From an uncultured Acidimicrobiales bacterium (GTDB lineage Bacteria; Actinomycetota; Acidimicrobiia; Acidimicrobiales; Bin134), in contig OX638344.1 in NCBI GenBank assembly GCA_951813555.1, forward strand, positions 2,261,076 to 2,325,075: DNA of 64,000 bases. The letters run 5' to 3'. This document shows, piece by piece, positions 45,701 to 51,886 of the stretch. Both the position numbers and the translations under genes were made by a program. The notes under the pieces are model-generated. The model was not told where the DNA came from and ran no database searches. It saw nothing but the letters and a program-made list of their open reading frames with translations. Positions within the stretch are counted from its first letter, which is position 1. Each line of letters opens with the position of its first letter.

Positions 45701-48014
45701 CTCGGCGCTGTCTGGGCTGACCAACCTCACATGGCTGTGGCTCGGCGGCAATTCGATCTCGGACATCTCCGATCTGTCCGGGCTGACCAACCTCACAACC
45801 CTGAGGCTCCACGGCAATTCGATCTCGGACATCTCCGATCTGTCTGGGCTGACCAACCTCACAGAGCTGTGGCTCCACGACAACAATTCGATCTCGGACA
45901 TCTCCGATCTGTCTGGGCTGACCAACCTCACATACCTGAGGCTCGGCGGCAATTCGCTCTCGGACATCTCCGATCTGTCCGGGCTGACCAACCTCACAAG
46001 GCTGTATCTCAACGGCAACTCGATCTCGGACATCTCCGATCTGTCCGGGCTGGCTAACCTCACAACCCTGGTCCTCAACAACAATTCGATCTCGGACATC
46101 TCCGATCTGTCCGGGCTGACCAACCTCGCATACCTGAGGCTCGGCGGCAATTCGATCTCGGACATCTCCGATCTGTCCGGGCTGACCAACCTCACAAGGC
46201 TGTATCTCGGCGGCAATTCGATCTCGGACATCTCCGATCTGTCCGGGCTGACCAACCTCACAAGGCTGCATCTCGAATACAACTCGCTCTCGGACATCTC
46301 CGATCTGTCCGGGCTGACCAACCTCACAGGGCTGGGGCTCGACGACAACTCGATCTCGGACGTCTCGGCGTTGTCGGGGCTGACCAACCTCACATGGCTG
46401 TGGCTCCGCGACAATGCGGTGTCTGATGTCGGGCCGTTGGTGTCGAACACCGGGCTGGGCTCGGGCGACATCGTGGTGTTGGAGCGCAACCCGCTCGACG
46501 CGGCGGCGACGGGCACTGATATTCCCGCTTTGGAGGCCCGGGGGGTGAGTGTTGATGACGATCCGGTGTCGCCGGCGAAGCCGGCTGCCCCCGCGAAGCC
46601 CGGCGCGACAGGCGGTTATGGGCAGGTGTCTTTGAGCTGGGCTGCGCCCGCCGACGGCGGCTCGGCGATCACGGGGTGGCGGTACTCGCTGAAAACCGTG
46701 GGCGGCGAGTTCGGAGGGTGGGTCGATGTGGCCGACAGCGCTGCGGGCGGCGCGAACGCGTCGGGCTACACCGTCACAGGTTTGGTGCACGGGGTGTCGT
46801 ATGCGTTCCGGGTGCGGGCGGTGAACGCGCAGGGCGCGGGCGGGGTGTCGGCGGAGTCCGACGCGGCCGCCACCGACGCGGCCGCTGTTGTGGTGGCGGT
46901 CACTTCAGACGCGGGCAGCGACAACACATACCGCACCGGCGATAACATCGAGGTCACCGCCACGTTCCCAGCAGCGGTGACGGTAACCGGCACACCCCAG
47001 ATCGCCCTGGACATAGGCGCTACCACGCGCCAGGCCGACTACACCTCGGGGTCGGGGACCGCTGATGTGGTGTTCGCCTACACCGTCACAGCAGGCGACG
47101 CCGACGCCGACGGCATCTCCGCAGCCCAAGATGCCCTGGCGCTCAACGCCGGCACCATCACCGACAGCAACGGCGACAATTCCGAGCTGTCGCATATCGC
47201 GATCGCCGACGACCCGGACCACAAAGTCGACAGCATCTTGCGGCTCGCGTCGGTGTCGGCGGGCGGGGCGCACTCGTGCGGCATCGAAGTCGACAGCTCT
47301 ACGGTGTGCTGGGGCAGCGACAACCACGGGCAGGCGACGGTGCCGTCGGGCTCGTTCTTATCGATCAGCGCAGGCGGGGCGCACTCCTGCGCTGTCAAAG
47401 ACGACAACACCGCGGTGTGCTGGGGCCGAGACGACGACGGCCAGGCCACCGCGCCCACAGGCTCGTTCTCATCGATAGCCGCCGGCGCATACCACTCCTG
47501 CGGCATCAAGACCGACAACACCGTCGCGTGCTGGGGCGACGACGACGACGGCCAGGCCACCGCGCCGACAGGCTCGTTCTCATCGATAGCCGCCGGCGCA
47601 TACCACTCCTGCGGCATCAAGACCGACAACACGATCGCGTGCTGGGGCGACGACGACGACGGCCAGGCCACCGCGCCCACAGGCGCGTTCTCATCGATAG
47701 CCGCGGGCTGGGCGCATTCGTGCGCCGTCAAAGATGACAGCACCGTCGTGTGCTGGGGCGACGACGATGAAGGTCAGGCCACCGCGCCGTCAGGCTCGTT
47801 CTCGTCAGTGGGCGCGGGCAGCTCGCACTCGTGCGGCCTCAAAACCGACGCCTCCGCGGTGTGCTGGGGTAGCGACAACCACGGACAAGCCACCGCGCCG
47901 ACGGGCTCGTTCTCATCGATAGCCGCAGGCGGCCTCCATAACTGCGGCGTCAAAACCGACAACTCAGCAGAGTGCTGGGGCCACACCGGTAGCGGACGGA
48001 CAACAGTGCCCTAG
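39756..48014 (+). CDS. Giant secreted LRR/FN3/Ig-like protein with RCC1-like C-terminus
   Basis: 2,752 residues from ATG 39756. A signal peptide (SPVGLLAVLCLLIAGLTAKA, cleavage near AAA-Q) is followed by three similar modules. Each has an Ig-like He_PIG domain (SVADQSYTQNT...SGTPEVA), an array of 22-residue internalin/SDS22-type LRRs (about 19, 17 and 20 units), an FN3 domain (PAKPAAPAKP...GYTVTGL) and a Calx/SwmB-like domain (SDAGSDNTYRTGD). The tail has seven RCC1/BLIP-II-like repeats, each with HSC...CWG. No sortase motif or C-terminal membrane helix is seen, so it is secreted or surface-bound by other means. The likely role is adhesion or ligand binding, as in eukaryotic-like proteins of symbionts. 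See findings on variability. Confidence 0.9.
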   Translation: MNRIALAKSPVGLLAVLCLLIAGLTAKAAAQGGTALSFGTASVADQSYTQNTAVAALTLPAASGGTAPIAYALSPALPAGLAFDTATRQLSGTPEVARAAVAYTYTATDDAGDEASITFDITVTADDPDQAVTISDTALRALIETELGIAGGATITEADMATLTEISDFDAGVADLTGLKYATALTTLTLHNGTISDLSPLTSLITLTDLDLYNNSISDVSALPGLANLTYLGLSGNSISDISDLSGLTNLTTLYLAYNSLSDISDLSGLTNLTRLYLYGNSISDISGLSGLTNLTELHLNENSISDISDLSGLTNLTTLWLGDNSISDISDLSGLTNLTGLYLYGNSISDISDLSGLTNLTTLGLGGNSISDISDLSGLTNLTWLWLNDNSISDISDLSGLTNLTRLWLSGNSISDISDLSGLTNLTRLYLNDSSVSDISDVSGLTNLTYLGLYGNSLSDISDVSGLTNLTTLGLGGNSISDISDLSGLTNLTGLWLSNNSISDISDLSGLTNLTYLGLSNNSISDISDLSGLTNLTRLHLEYNSLSDISDLSGLTNLTGLGLDDNSISDVSALSGLTNLTWLWLRDNAVSDVGPLVSNTGLGSGDIVVLERNPLDAAATGTDIPALEARGVSVDDDPVSPAKPAAPAKPGATGGYGQVSLSWAAPADGGSAITGWRYSLKTVGGEFGGWVDVADSAAGGANASGYTVTGLVHGVSYAFRVRAVNAQGAGGVSAESDAAATDAAAVVVAVTSDAGSDNTYRTGDNIEVTATFPAAVTVTGTPQIALDIGATTRQADYTSGSGTADVVFAYTVTAGDADADGISAAQDALALNAGTITDSNGDNSELSHIAIADDPDHKVDTSLWVASVADQSYTQNTAVAALTLPAASGGTAPIAYALSPALPAGLAFDTATRQLSGTPEVARAAVAYTYTATDDAGDEASITFDITVTADDPDQAVTISDTALRALIETELGIAGGATITEADMATLTEISDFDAGVADLTGLKYATALTTLTLRNGTISDLSPLTSLITLTDLDLYNNSISDISALPGLTNLTELWLSNNSISDISALSGLVGLTELGLNSNSVSDVSALSGLVGLTELGLRFNSISDISDLSGLVGLTSLSLSGNSVSDVSALSGLVGLSTLWLNSNSVSDVSALSGLVGLATLSLDGNSVSNVSALSDLTGLASLWLGDNSVSDLSDLSALTGLTALGLNGNSITDVSDLSALTGLALLRLNNNSLSDLSDLSALTGLETLYLHDNSITDLSALAGLTALETLYLHDNSITDISALAGLTALETLWLNENSITDISDLSALTALTALRLNDNSVTDVSALAGLTALEALHFNDNSVSDLSALAGLTVLEALHLAENAISDLGPLVSNTGLGSGDTVIVERNPLDAASTGTHIPALEARGATVDDDPVSPAKPAAPAKPAAAAGAAQVALSWTAPADGGSAITKWQYSQKTGNSEFGAWTDVANSAPGQTNATGYTITGLAHATAYEYRVRAANAQGAGGVSEDSDAATTDAPAATLAITSDAGTDNTYQTGDTIEITATFAEAMTVTGTPQIALTIGTTTRQAAYTSGSATADLVFTYTVATGDTDTNGISIAQDTLALNGGTITDTNGNNTPLTHNPITDDTDHTVDTSLWVASVADQSYTQNTAVAALTLPTASGGTAPIAYALSPALPAGLAFDTATRQLSGTPEVARAAVAYTYTATDDAGDEASITFDITVTADDPDQAVTISDTALRALIETELGIAGGATITEADMATLTEISDFDAGVADLTGLKYATALTTLTLHNGTISDLSPLTSLITLTDLDLYNNSISDVSALPGLANLTYLGLSGNSISDISDLSGLTNLTTLYLAYNSLSDISDLSGLTNLTSLGLGGNSLSDISDLSGLTNLTGLHLAYNSISDISDLSGLTNLTWLYLNGNSISDISDVSGLTNLTYLGLSGNSISDISDVSGLTNLTGLGLYINSISDVSALSGLTNLTWLWLGGNSISDISDLSGLTNLTTLRLHGNSISDISDLSGLTNLTELWLHDNNSISDISDLSGLTNLTYLRLGGNSLSDISDLSGLTNLTRLYLNGNSISDISDLSGLANLTTLVLNNNSISDISDLSGLTNLAYLRLGGNSISDISDLSGLTNLTRLYLGGNSISDISDLSGLTNLTRLHLEYNSLSDISDLSGLTNLTGLGLDDNSISDVSALSGLTNLTWLWLRDNAVSDVGPLVSNTGLGSGDIVVLERNPLDAAATGTDIPALEARGVSVDDDPVSPAKPAAPAKPGATGGYGQVSLSWAAPADGGSAITGWRYSLKTVGGEFGGWVDVADSAAGGANASGYTVTGLVHGVSYAFRVRAVNAQGAGGVSAESDAAATDAAAVVVAVTSDAGSDNTYRTGDNIEVTATFPAAVTVTGTPQIALDIGATTRQADYTSGSGTADVVFAYTVTAGDADADGISAAQDALALNAGTITDSNGDNSELSHIAIADDPDHKVDSILRLASVSAGGAHSCGIEVDSSTVCWGSDNHGQATVPSGSFLSISAGGAHSCAVKDDNTAVCWGRDDDGQATAPTGSFSSIAAGAYHSCGIKTDNTVACWGDDDDGQATAPTGSFSSIAAGAYHSCGIKTDNTIACWGDDDDGQATAPTGAFSSIAAGWAHSCAVKDDSTVVCWGDDDEGQATAPSGSFSSVGAGSSHSCGLKTDASAVCWGSDNHGQATAPTGSFSSIAAGGLHNCGVKTDNSAECWGHTGSGRTTVP
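39876..40433 (+). repeat. About 558-bp direct repeat, copy 1 (Ig-like domain plus LRR cap)
   Basis: This block recurs at 42354-42911 and 44700-45257 with no length change and only a handful of substitutions seen by eye. It encodes the Ig-like domain and the conserved first LRRs of modules 1, 2 and 3. Confidence 0.85.
40390..41530 (+). repeat. LRR array 1: tandem 66-bp units with hypervariable codons
   Basis: Seventeen regular 66-bp units (LTNLTxLxLxxNSISDISDLSG) after two less regular ones. Nearly all of each unit's DNA is constant; changes fall mainly on four codons (x in LTxLxLxxN). Codons seen at the first x are tac, acc, agg, gag, ggg, tgg; at the second ggg, tat, cat, tgg. First and last units are conserved, the middle ones vary. 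Confidence 0.85.
41326..42338 (+). repeat. About 1-kb direct repeat, copy 1 (end of LRR array, FN3, SwmB-like)
   Basis: Every line compared with the copy at 46219-47231 (constant offset 4,893) is identical, with no indel. It spans the last three LRR units, the FN3 domain and the following domain of module 1. Confidence 0.85.
42354..42911 (+). repeat. About 558-bp direct repeat, copy 2
   Basis: Offset 2,478 from copy 1. Differences noticed include a silent C/T change in the ATDDAG segment, His to Arg in LHNG, and Val to Ile in SDVSALP. Confidence 0.85.
42868..43880 (+). repeat. LRR array 2: divergent units
   Basis: About seventeen LRR units whose DNA is less uniform than in arrays 1 and 3 (LVGLTELGL, LTGLASLWL, LTALETLYL forms), with Thr-Asp (SITDISALAG) variants. 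The following FN3 and SwmB-like domains use different synonymous codons from those of modules 1 and 3, so this module is older or of separate origin. Confidence 0.8.
44700..45257 (+). repeat. About 558-bp direct repeat, copy 3
   Basis: Offset 4,824 from copy 1. The only change noticed is Ala to Thr in TLPAASG. The identity continues into the first two LRR units of the array, as in module 1. Confidence 0.85.
45214..46423 (+). repeat. LRR array 3: tandem 66-bp units with hypervariable codons
   Basis: Eighteen regular units: one more than array 1, plus one unit carrying an extra Asn codon (LHDNNSIS), together explaining the 69-bp length difference. The first two and last three units match array 1 in their variable residues; the middle units differ. 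Confidence 0.85.
46219..47231 (+). repeat. About 1-kb direct repeat, copy 2
   Basis: Same sequence as 41326-42338. Identity stops at the point where module 3 passes into the RCC1-like tail. Confidence 0.85.
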
Positions 48015-48069
48015 CCGCCACCGCCACCCCGCATCGACCGCCCATTCTTCGGGCCCGGCCCCAGTGTGC

Positions 48070-48075
48070 TATCTA
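48070..48075 (+). promoter_or_regulatory. Putative leaderless -10 element (TATCTA)
   Basis: TATCTA ends seven bases before ATG 48083. The surrounding GTGTGCTATCTAGCAGGGC closely resembles 39538-39556 (GTGTGGTAGCTAGCAGGGC) near the divergent VOC/LRR promoters. Confidence 0.5.
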
Positions 48076-48082
48076 GCAGGGC

Positions 48083-48865
48083 ATGGGCAAGCTTGACGAA
48101 GCCATCGCCGGACAAAGCGGATTTCCCCGGGTGATGCCCGGCTTGGAACAGCCGCTCACCGTTCCCCAGAAGATCGCCTGCGCCGCCCGCATCCTCGATG
48201 CCGAGGGATATGCCCTGGACGTGGCCGGTCATATCACGGTGGTGCGAGACGACGCTGACGACGGCTCCATGTGGTGCACCCCCTATGGACTTTGGTGGAA
48301 CGAGATCACCGCCTCCGACATATTGGCGATCGACGCCGACGGCCAAGTGCTGGAGGGCCGCTGGGACGTGACCCCGGCGGTGCACATCCACACCGAGATG
48401 CACCGGGCCCGGCCCGACGCCCAGGTCGTGATCCACAACCACCCCTACTACGGAAGCCTGCTGTCCACCATGCACAAGCTGCCCGACATCACCGACCAAC
48501 AGGCCTGTATGTTCGACGGCGACATCGCTTTGTTCGGCACCTACACCGGCGGGGTGGACGACGCCGCCGGGGGCCAGCACTTGGCCGACTCGGTGGGCAG
48601 CGCCACTGCGGTGATCCTGGCCAACCACGGGGTGCTCATCGCCGGCGAGACCACTGAGCAAGCCGTCTACCGGGCCTCCAATTTCGAGCGGGTGTGCCGG
48701 CTCAACTACGACGCCATGCAGGCAGGCCAGACCCCGGTGCCAGTGCCCCCCGAGCAGCGTCCCACGCTTAAGGCCGCGGTCAACAGCCATCACATGACGG
48801 TCAGATATTTCTGGGAGGGGGCGGTCCGAAAACTGCTGCGCGAGGCCCCCGAAGTGTTGAACTGA
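48083..48865 (+). CDS. Class II aldolase/adducin family protein
   Basis: 260 residues. Zinc-site motifs are AVHIHTEMHRARPDAQVVIHNH (HxH and HNH at about 114-136) and ILANHGVLIAGET with the third His (about 180). The acidic catalytic residue of fuculose-1-phosphate aldolase is not clearly conserved, so it may be a decarboxylase or aldolase-like hydrolase. It precedes an acyl-CoA ligase by 11 bases, suggesting an operon that processes an acid or sugar-acid derivative. Confidence 0.85.
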   Translation: MGKLDEAIAGQSGFPRVMPGLEQPLTVPQKIACAARILDAEGYALDVAGHITVVRDDADDGSMWCTPYGLWWNEITASDILAIDADGQVLEGRWDVTPAVHIHTEMHRARPDAQVVIHNHPYYGSLLSTMHKLPDITDQQACMFDGDIALFGTYTGGVDDAAGGQHLADSVGSATAVILANHGVLIAGETTEQAVYRASNFERVCRLNYDAMQAGQTPVPVPPEQRPTLKAAVNSHHMTVRYFWEGAVRKLLREAPEVLN

Positions 48866-48876
48866 CGGGAACTTCT

Positions 48877-50490
48877 ATGAGTTGGACAATTGGCCCAGAC
48901 AGCCCGCGCACCATCGGAGCGTGGATCGGCCACAAGGCCGAAACCAACGGCGACCGTCTGGCCCTCACCGTGGAGGGTCGGGACAAGACCTATGCCGGGG
49001 TCCATGCCGACTCTGACCGCCTGGCGGCGGGACTGGCTTCGCTAGGCCTAGGACCAGGTGACCGCTCCTGTTTGATGATGCAGAACTCCTTGGAGTGCAT
49101 CGACGCCTGGTTCGCCATGAACAAAGCCGGAGTGGTTGAGGTACCCATCAATCAGGCCTACCGGGGCCACCTGCTGGAGTACTTGATTAGCCAGTCGCGC
49201 TCTTCGGCGGTTGTGTGCGACCAGGATTATCTGGACAGGATCGCCGAAGCGTCTCAGGGCCTTCCTGGGCTTGAGCACGTGGTGGTCAACCGGGCCATCG
49301 GCACAGTAGACGCAGGCACCCCTGAATTCCCCGACCATGTCACCATCCATGAGCTGAGCGACCTGTACCTCGATTCCCCTCCCCCCGGACCCGAGGTCGA
49401 TTATCGGGATACCGCGGTGATCTTGTACACCTCGGGCACCACCGGTCCGTCTAAGGGCGTGATGCTGTGCCACGAGGCCAACCTGAACCTAGCCCGCCAC
49501 ACCGTCGATTTGGTGGGCTACGGCGCCGACGACGTGCTGTACACCGCCTTTCCGCTGTTCCACATCAACGCCAAGTACACCAGCGTGATGTGCGCCATGG
49601 AGGCCGACGCCCGGCTCATCATGGACCGGCGGTTCTCGGCCAGCCGCTTCTGGGACCGCTGCCGGGCCGAGGGCATCACCGCCTTCAACTACCAGGGCGG
49701 GCTGCTGATGATGCTCTGGAAGCAGCCCGAACGGCCCGACGATGCCGACAACCCGGTGCGCAACGGCTTCGGCGCTCCCTGCCCGGTGGAGATCTGGGAG
49801 CCGTTCGAGGAGCGCTTCGGGGTCCACCTCTCGGAGGTGTACGGCATGACCGAGGTGGCCATCACCACCGAGAACCGCCGAGGCGTGCGCAAGATCGGCA
49901 CCGCGGGCCGGGAGTCGGCGCTGTACCACGTGGCGGTGGTGGACTCCGAGGACCGACCGCTGCCCCCCGGAACCGCGGGCGAGATCGTGGTGCGGCCCAA
50001 GAAGCCCTACATCATGATCGACAGCTACTTCGACATGCCCGACGTGACGGTGGAGACGTTCCGCAATCTGTGGTTCCACACTGGCGACCGGGGACGCCTC
50101 GACGAGGACGGCTACCTGACCTTTATCGACCGCATGAAGGACTGCGTGCGCCGCCGGGGCGAGAACATCTCCTCCTACGAAGTGGAGGCGGTGATCAACA
50201 CCTGCGACGCCGTGCTGGAATCAGCGGTGATCGGTGTGCCCTCCGATCTGGGTGAAGAAGAGGTGATGGCCGTGGTGGTGCTCAAACCCGACCACGAGCT
50301 GTCTGAGACAGAGCTGCTCGACTTCTGCGTCCCCCGCATGGCCCACTTCGCCGTGCCGCGATTCGTGCGCTGGTGCGACGATCTGCCCAAGACCCCCTCA
50401 GAGCGGGTGCAGAAGTTCAAACTCCGCGAAGAGGGCATCACTCCCGATACTTGGGATCGCGACGACGCGGGCTACGTGGTGCCGCGGTAG
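48877..50490 (+). CDS. AMP-dependent acyl-CoA ligase (CaiC-like)
   Basis: 537 residues. Motifs are VILYTSGTTGPSKGVMLCH, LSEVYGMTEVAITTE, HTGDRGRLDEDGYLTFIDRM, RRRGENISSYEVEAV and the catalytic Lys near PSERVQKFKL. FHINAKYTSVMCAM and the RRRGENISS form are close to carnitine/crotonobetaine-CoA ligases, but substrate is unproven. It follows the class II aldolase by 11 bases and is convergent with a P450. Confidence 0.9.
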   Translation: MSWTIGPDSPRTIGAWIGHKAETNGDRLALTVEGRDKTYAGVHADSDRLAAGLASLGLGPGDRSCLMMQNSLECIDAWFAMNKAGVVEVPINQAYRGHLLEYLISQSRSSAVVCDQDYLDRIAEASQGLPGLEHVVVNRAIGTVDAGTPEFPDHVTIHELSDLYLDSPPPGPEVDYRDTAVILYTSGTTGPSKGVMLCHEANLNLARHTVDLVGYGADDVLYTAFPLFHINAKYTSVMCAMEADARLIMDRRFSASRFWDRCRAEGITAFNYQGGLLMMLWKQPERPDDADNPVRNGFGAPCPVEIWEPFEERFGVHLSEVYGMTEVAITTENRRGVRKIGTAGRESALYHVAVVDSEDRPLPPGTAGEIVVRPKKPYIMIDSYFDMPDVTVETFRNLWFHTGDRGRLDEDGYLTFIDRMKDCVRRRGENISSYEVEAVINTCDAVLESAVIGVPSDLGEEEVMAVVVLKPDHELSETELLDFCVPRMAHFAVPRFVRWCDDLPKTPSERVQKFKLREEGITPDTWDRDDAGYVVPR

Positions 50491-50497
50491 CTGCTGG

Positions 50498-50544
50498 GCC
50501 GGAGCGAGTCACCTCTTAAGGGGTTCTACCACCCTCGCCCCGGC
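50498..50544. terminator. Possible bidirectional hairpin between convergent ligase and P450 genes
   Basis: GCCGGAGCGAG (50498-50508) pairs with CTCGCCCCGGC (50534-50544) with one A-C mismatch. It lies between the convergent stops at 50490 and 50595. No T-run is present, as is common in actinobacteria. Confidence 0.4.
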
Positions 50545-50594
50545 TCAACATGGTTGGTCTCAAGGATCACCTTCAGTTTAGGACGGAACTATCC

Positions 50595-51818
50595 TCAACC
50601 AGTCACAAAATCCGGATTCGGCGTAAACGTCAGAGGCAACGAGGTCAATCCCCGGGTGTACACCCCAGTCTCAACCTGCTCGTAGCCGTCGGCGTAGGCG
50701 ATGTCGTCCATGGCGTCGAGCAAGGCGTCCAGGGCCACGGTCAGCTCGGCCCGGGCCAGCATCGATCCCACGCAGAAGTGGCGGCCCAGCGCGAACGCGG
50801 TGTGGTCGGCCGCGGCGGTGAACGCTTTGTCGAACTCCATGTCGGTGCGGTGGATGTTGAACCGGTCGGGCTCGTCAAAGGCATCGGGATCCCGGTTGGC
50901 CGCACCCAAGAGCAATTCCAGAGTGTGACCTTCCTCCACCTTTCCACCGGAGAACTCCACGTCTTCATCGGTGTGGCGCATGATCATCTGCACCGGCCCG
51001 GTGAAGCGCAGGGTCTCGGCGAAGGCCCGGCCGATGAGCTGGCGGTCGGCCCGCACTTCGGCCATCTGGTCGGGGTTGTCCAGCAGGTTCCGCATGGTCA
51101 GCGTGATGGCCTTCTCGGTGGTCTCCCCACCCGCGGTCAACAGCAAACTGCAAAAGCCGCGGATGTCGTCGTCGCTCATCTGAACGCCATCGAACTCCTT
51201 GGTCACCATGGCGGTGAGCAGGTCGTCGCCGGGATCGGCCCGCCGCTCGGCGATTTTGGGCATGAGGTACTCCCCCATCTCCACCCGGGCGGCCATCCCC
51301 CGCCGGTTCTTCTCCTCATCGCCGGTGATGTTGGACACGAAGTCCATGATCATCGTGTACCACTCGTAGAACTGGGGCACATCCTCCATCGGCAGGTCGA
51401 GCAGCTGCACGATCACCCCGATCGGGTAATAGGTGCTGAACCGCTTGCACAGGTCCACCTCGCCGTCGGCCACGAACTCGCCAATCTGGCTGCGGGCCGC
51501 CTTGGTGATGGCCGGAACGATGCTCTGCACCAGATAGCTGCCCCGGAAAATCGGATTCACGATGCCCCGGTACGAAGAATGCTCCTTGCCCTCCATCTGC
51601 AAGATGGTGCGCCCGTGGACCGGCTCGGTCTGCCACTCGTAGTTGCGGCTGGATATCTGGGGGTTGCGGAACGCCCCGGCGACGTCTTCATACCGGCTGA
51701 TCACGTATGCCTGGGTGCCCTCGTGCCACATCACCGGAAACTCGTCGCGGAGCACTTCATAAAATGGGTACGGGTTGGTGTCGTACTCAGGGGAGAGGAT
51801 GTCTGGGGCAGCAGTCAT
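50595..51818 (-). CDS. Cytochrome P450
   Basis: 407 residues from the ATG at 51818, supported by a leaderless -10 seven bases upstream; the frame opens at 51866. Landmarks are LLLTAGGETTEKAI (oxygen-binding I-helix, with Glu-Thr), AETLRFTGPV (ExxR), the heme loop FALGRHFCVG, and RYEDVAGAFRNPQISS near the N-terminus. The AGGETT and the general length place it with CYP125/142/CYP1xx-type soluble bacterial enzymes that hydroxylate steroids, terpenes or fatty acids. No ferredoxin gene is adjacent. Confidence 0.92.
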   Translation of the reverse strand: MTAAPDILSPEYDTNPYPFYEVLRDEFPVMWHEGTQAYVISRYEDVAGAFRNPQISSRNYEWQTEPVHGRTILQMEGKEHSSYRGIVNPIFRGSYLVQSIVPAITKAARSQIGEFVADGEVDLCKRFSTYYPIGVIVQLLDLPMEDVPQFYEWYTMIMDFVSNITGDEEKNRRGMAARVEMGEYLMPKIAERRADPGDDLLTAMVTKEFDGVQMSDDDIRGFCSLLLTAGGETTEKAITLTMRNLLDNPDQMAEVRADRQLIGRAFAETLRFTGPVQMIMRHTDEDVEFSGGKVEEGHTLELLLGAANRDPDAFDEPDRFNIHRTDMEFDKAFTAAADHTAFALGRHFCVGSMLARAELTVALDALLDAMDDIAYADGYEQVETGVYTRGLTSLPLTFTPNPDFVTG

Positions 51819-51825
51819 GGGCCGT

Positions 51826-51831
51826 ATAGTA
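51826..51831 (-). promoter_or_regulatory. Putative leaderless -10 element (TACTAT)
   Basis: On the minus strand TACTAT ends seven bases before the P450 ATG (51818), which supports this start over the upstream one. Confidence 0.5.
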
Positions 51832-51886
51832 CGGCGGGCTGCATGAACAGCAAGAACAGCGAGCACAGGGGGAAGCGAACAATCCC

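Noticed and set aside
40390..46423. Tandem 66-bp repeats as a possible CRISPR array or non-coding satellite
   Set aside because: The repeats keep one open frame, encode a perfect LRR pattern and lack spacers of unrelated sequence.
40389..46790. Long open frames of 500+ codons antisense to the LRR gene (about 40389-41897, 42545-44215, 45213-46790)
   Set aside because: They follow from the repeat's base composition; they have no signal, no domain and the sense strand has a clear start, signal peptide and domains.
39756..48014. Diversity-generating retroelement acting on the LRR codons
   Set aside because: No reverse transcriptase or template repeat is visible in the window, and the changes are not limited to adenine positions.
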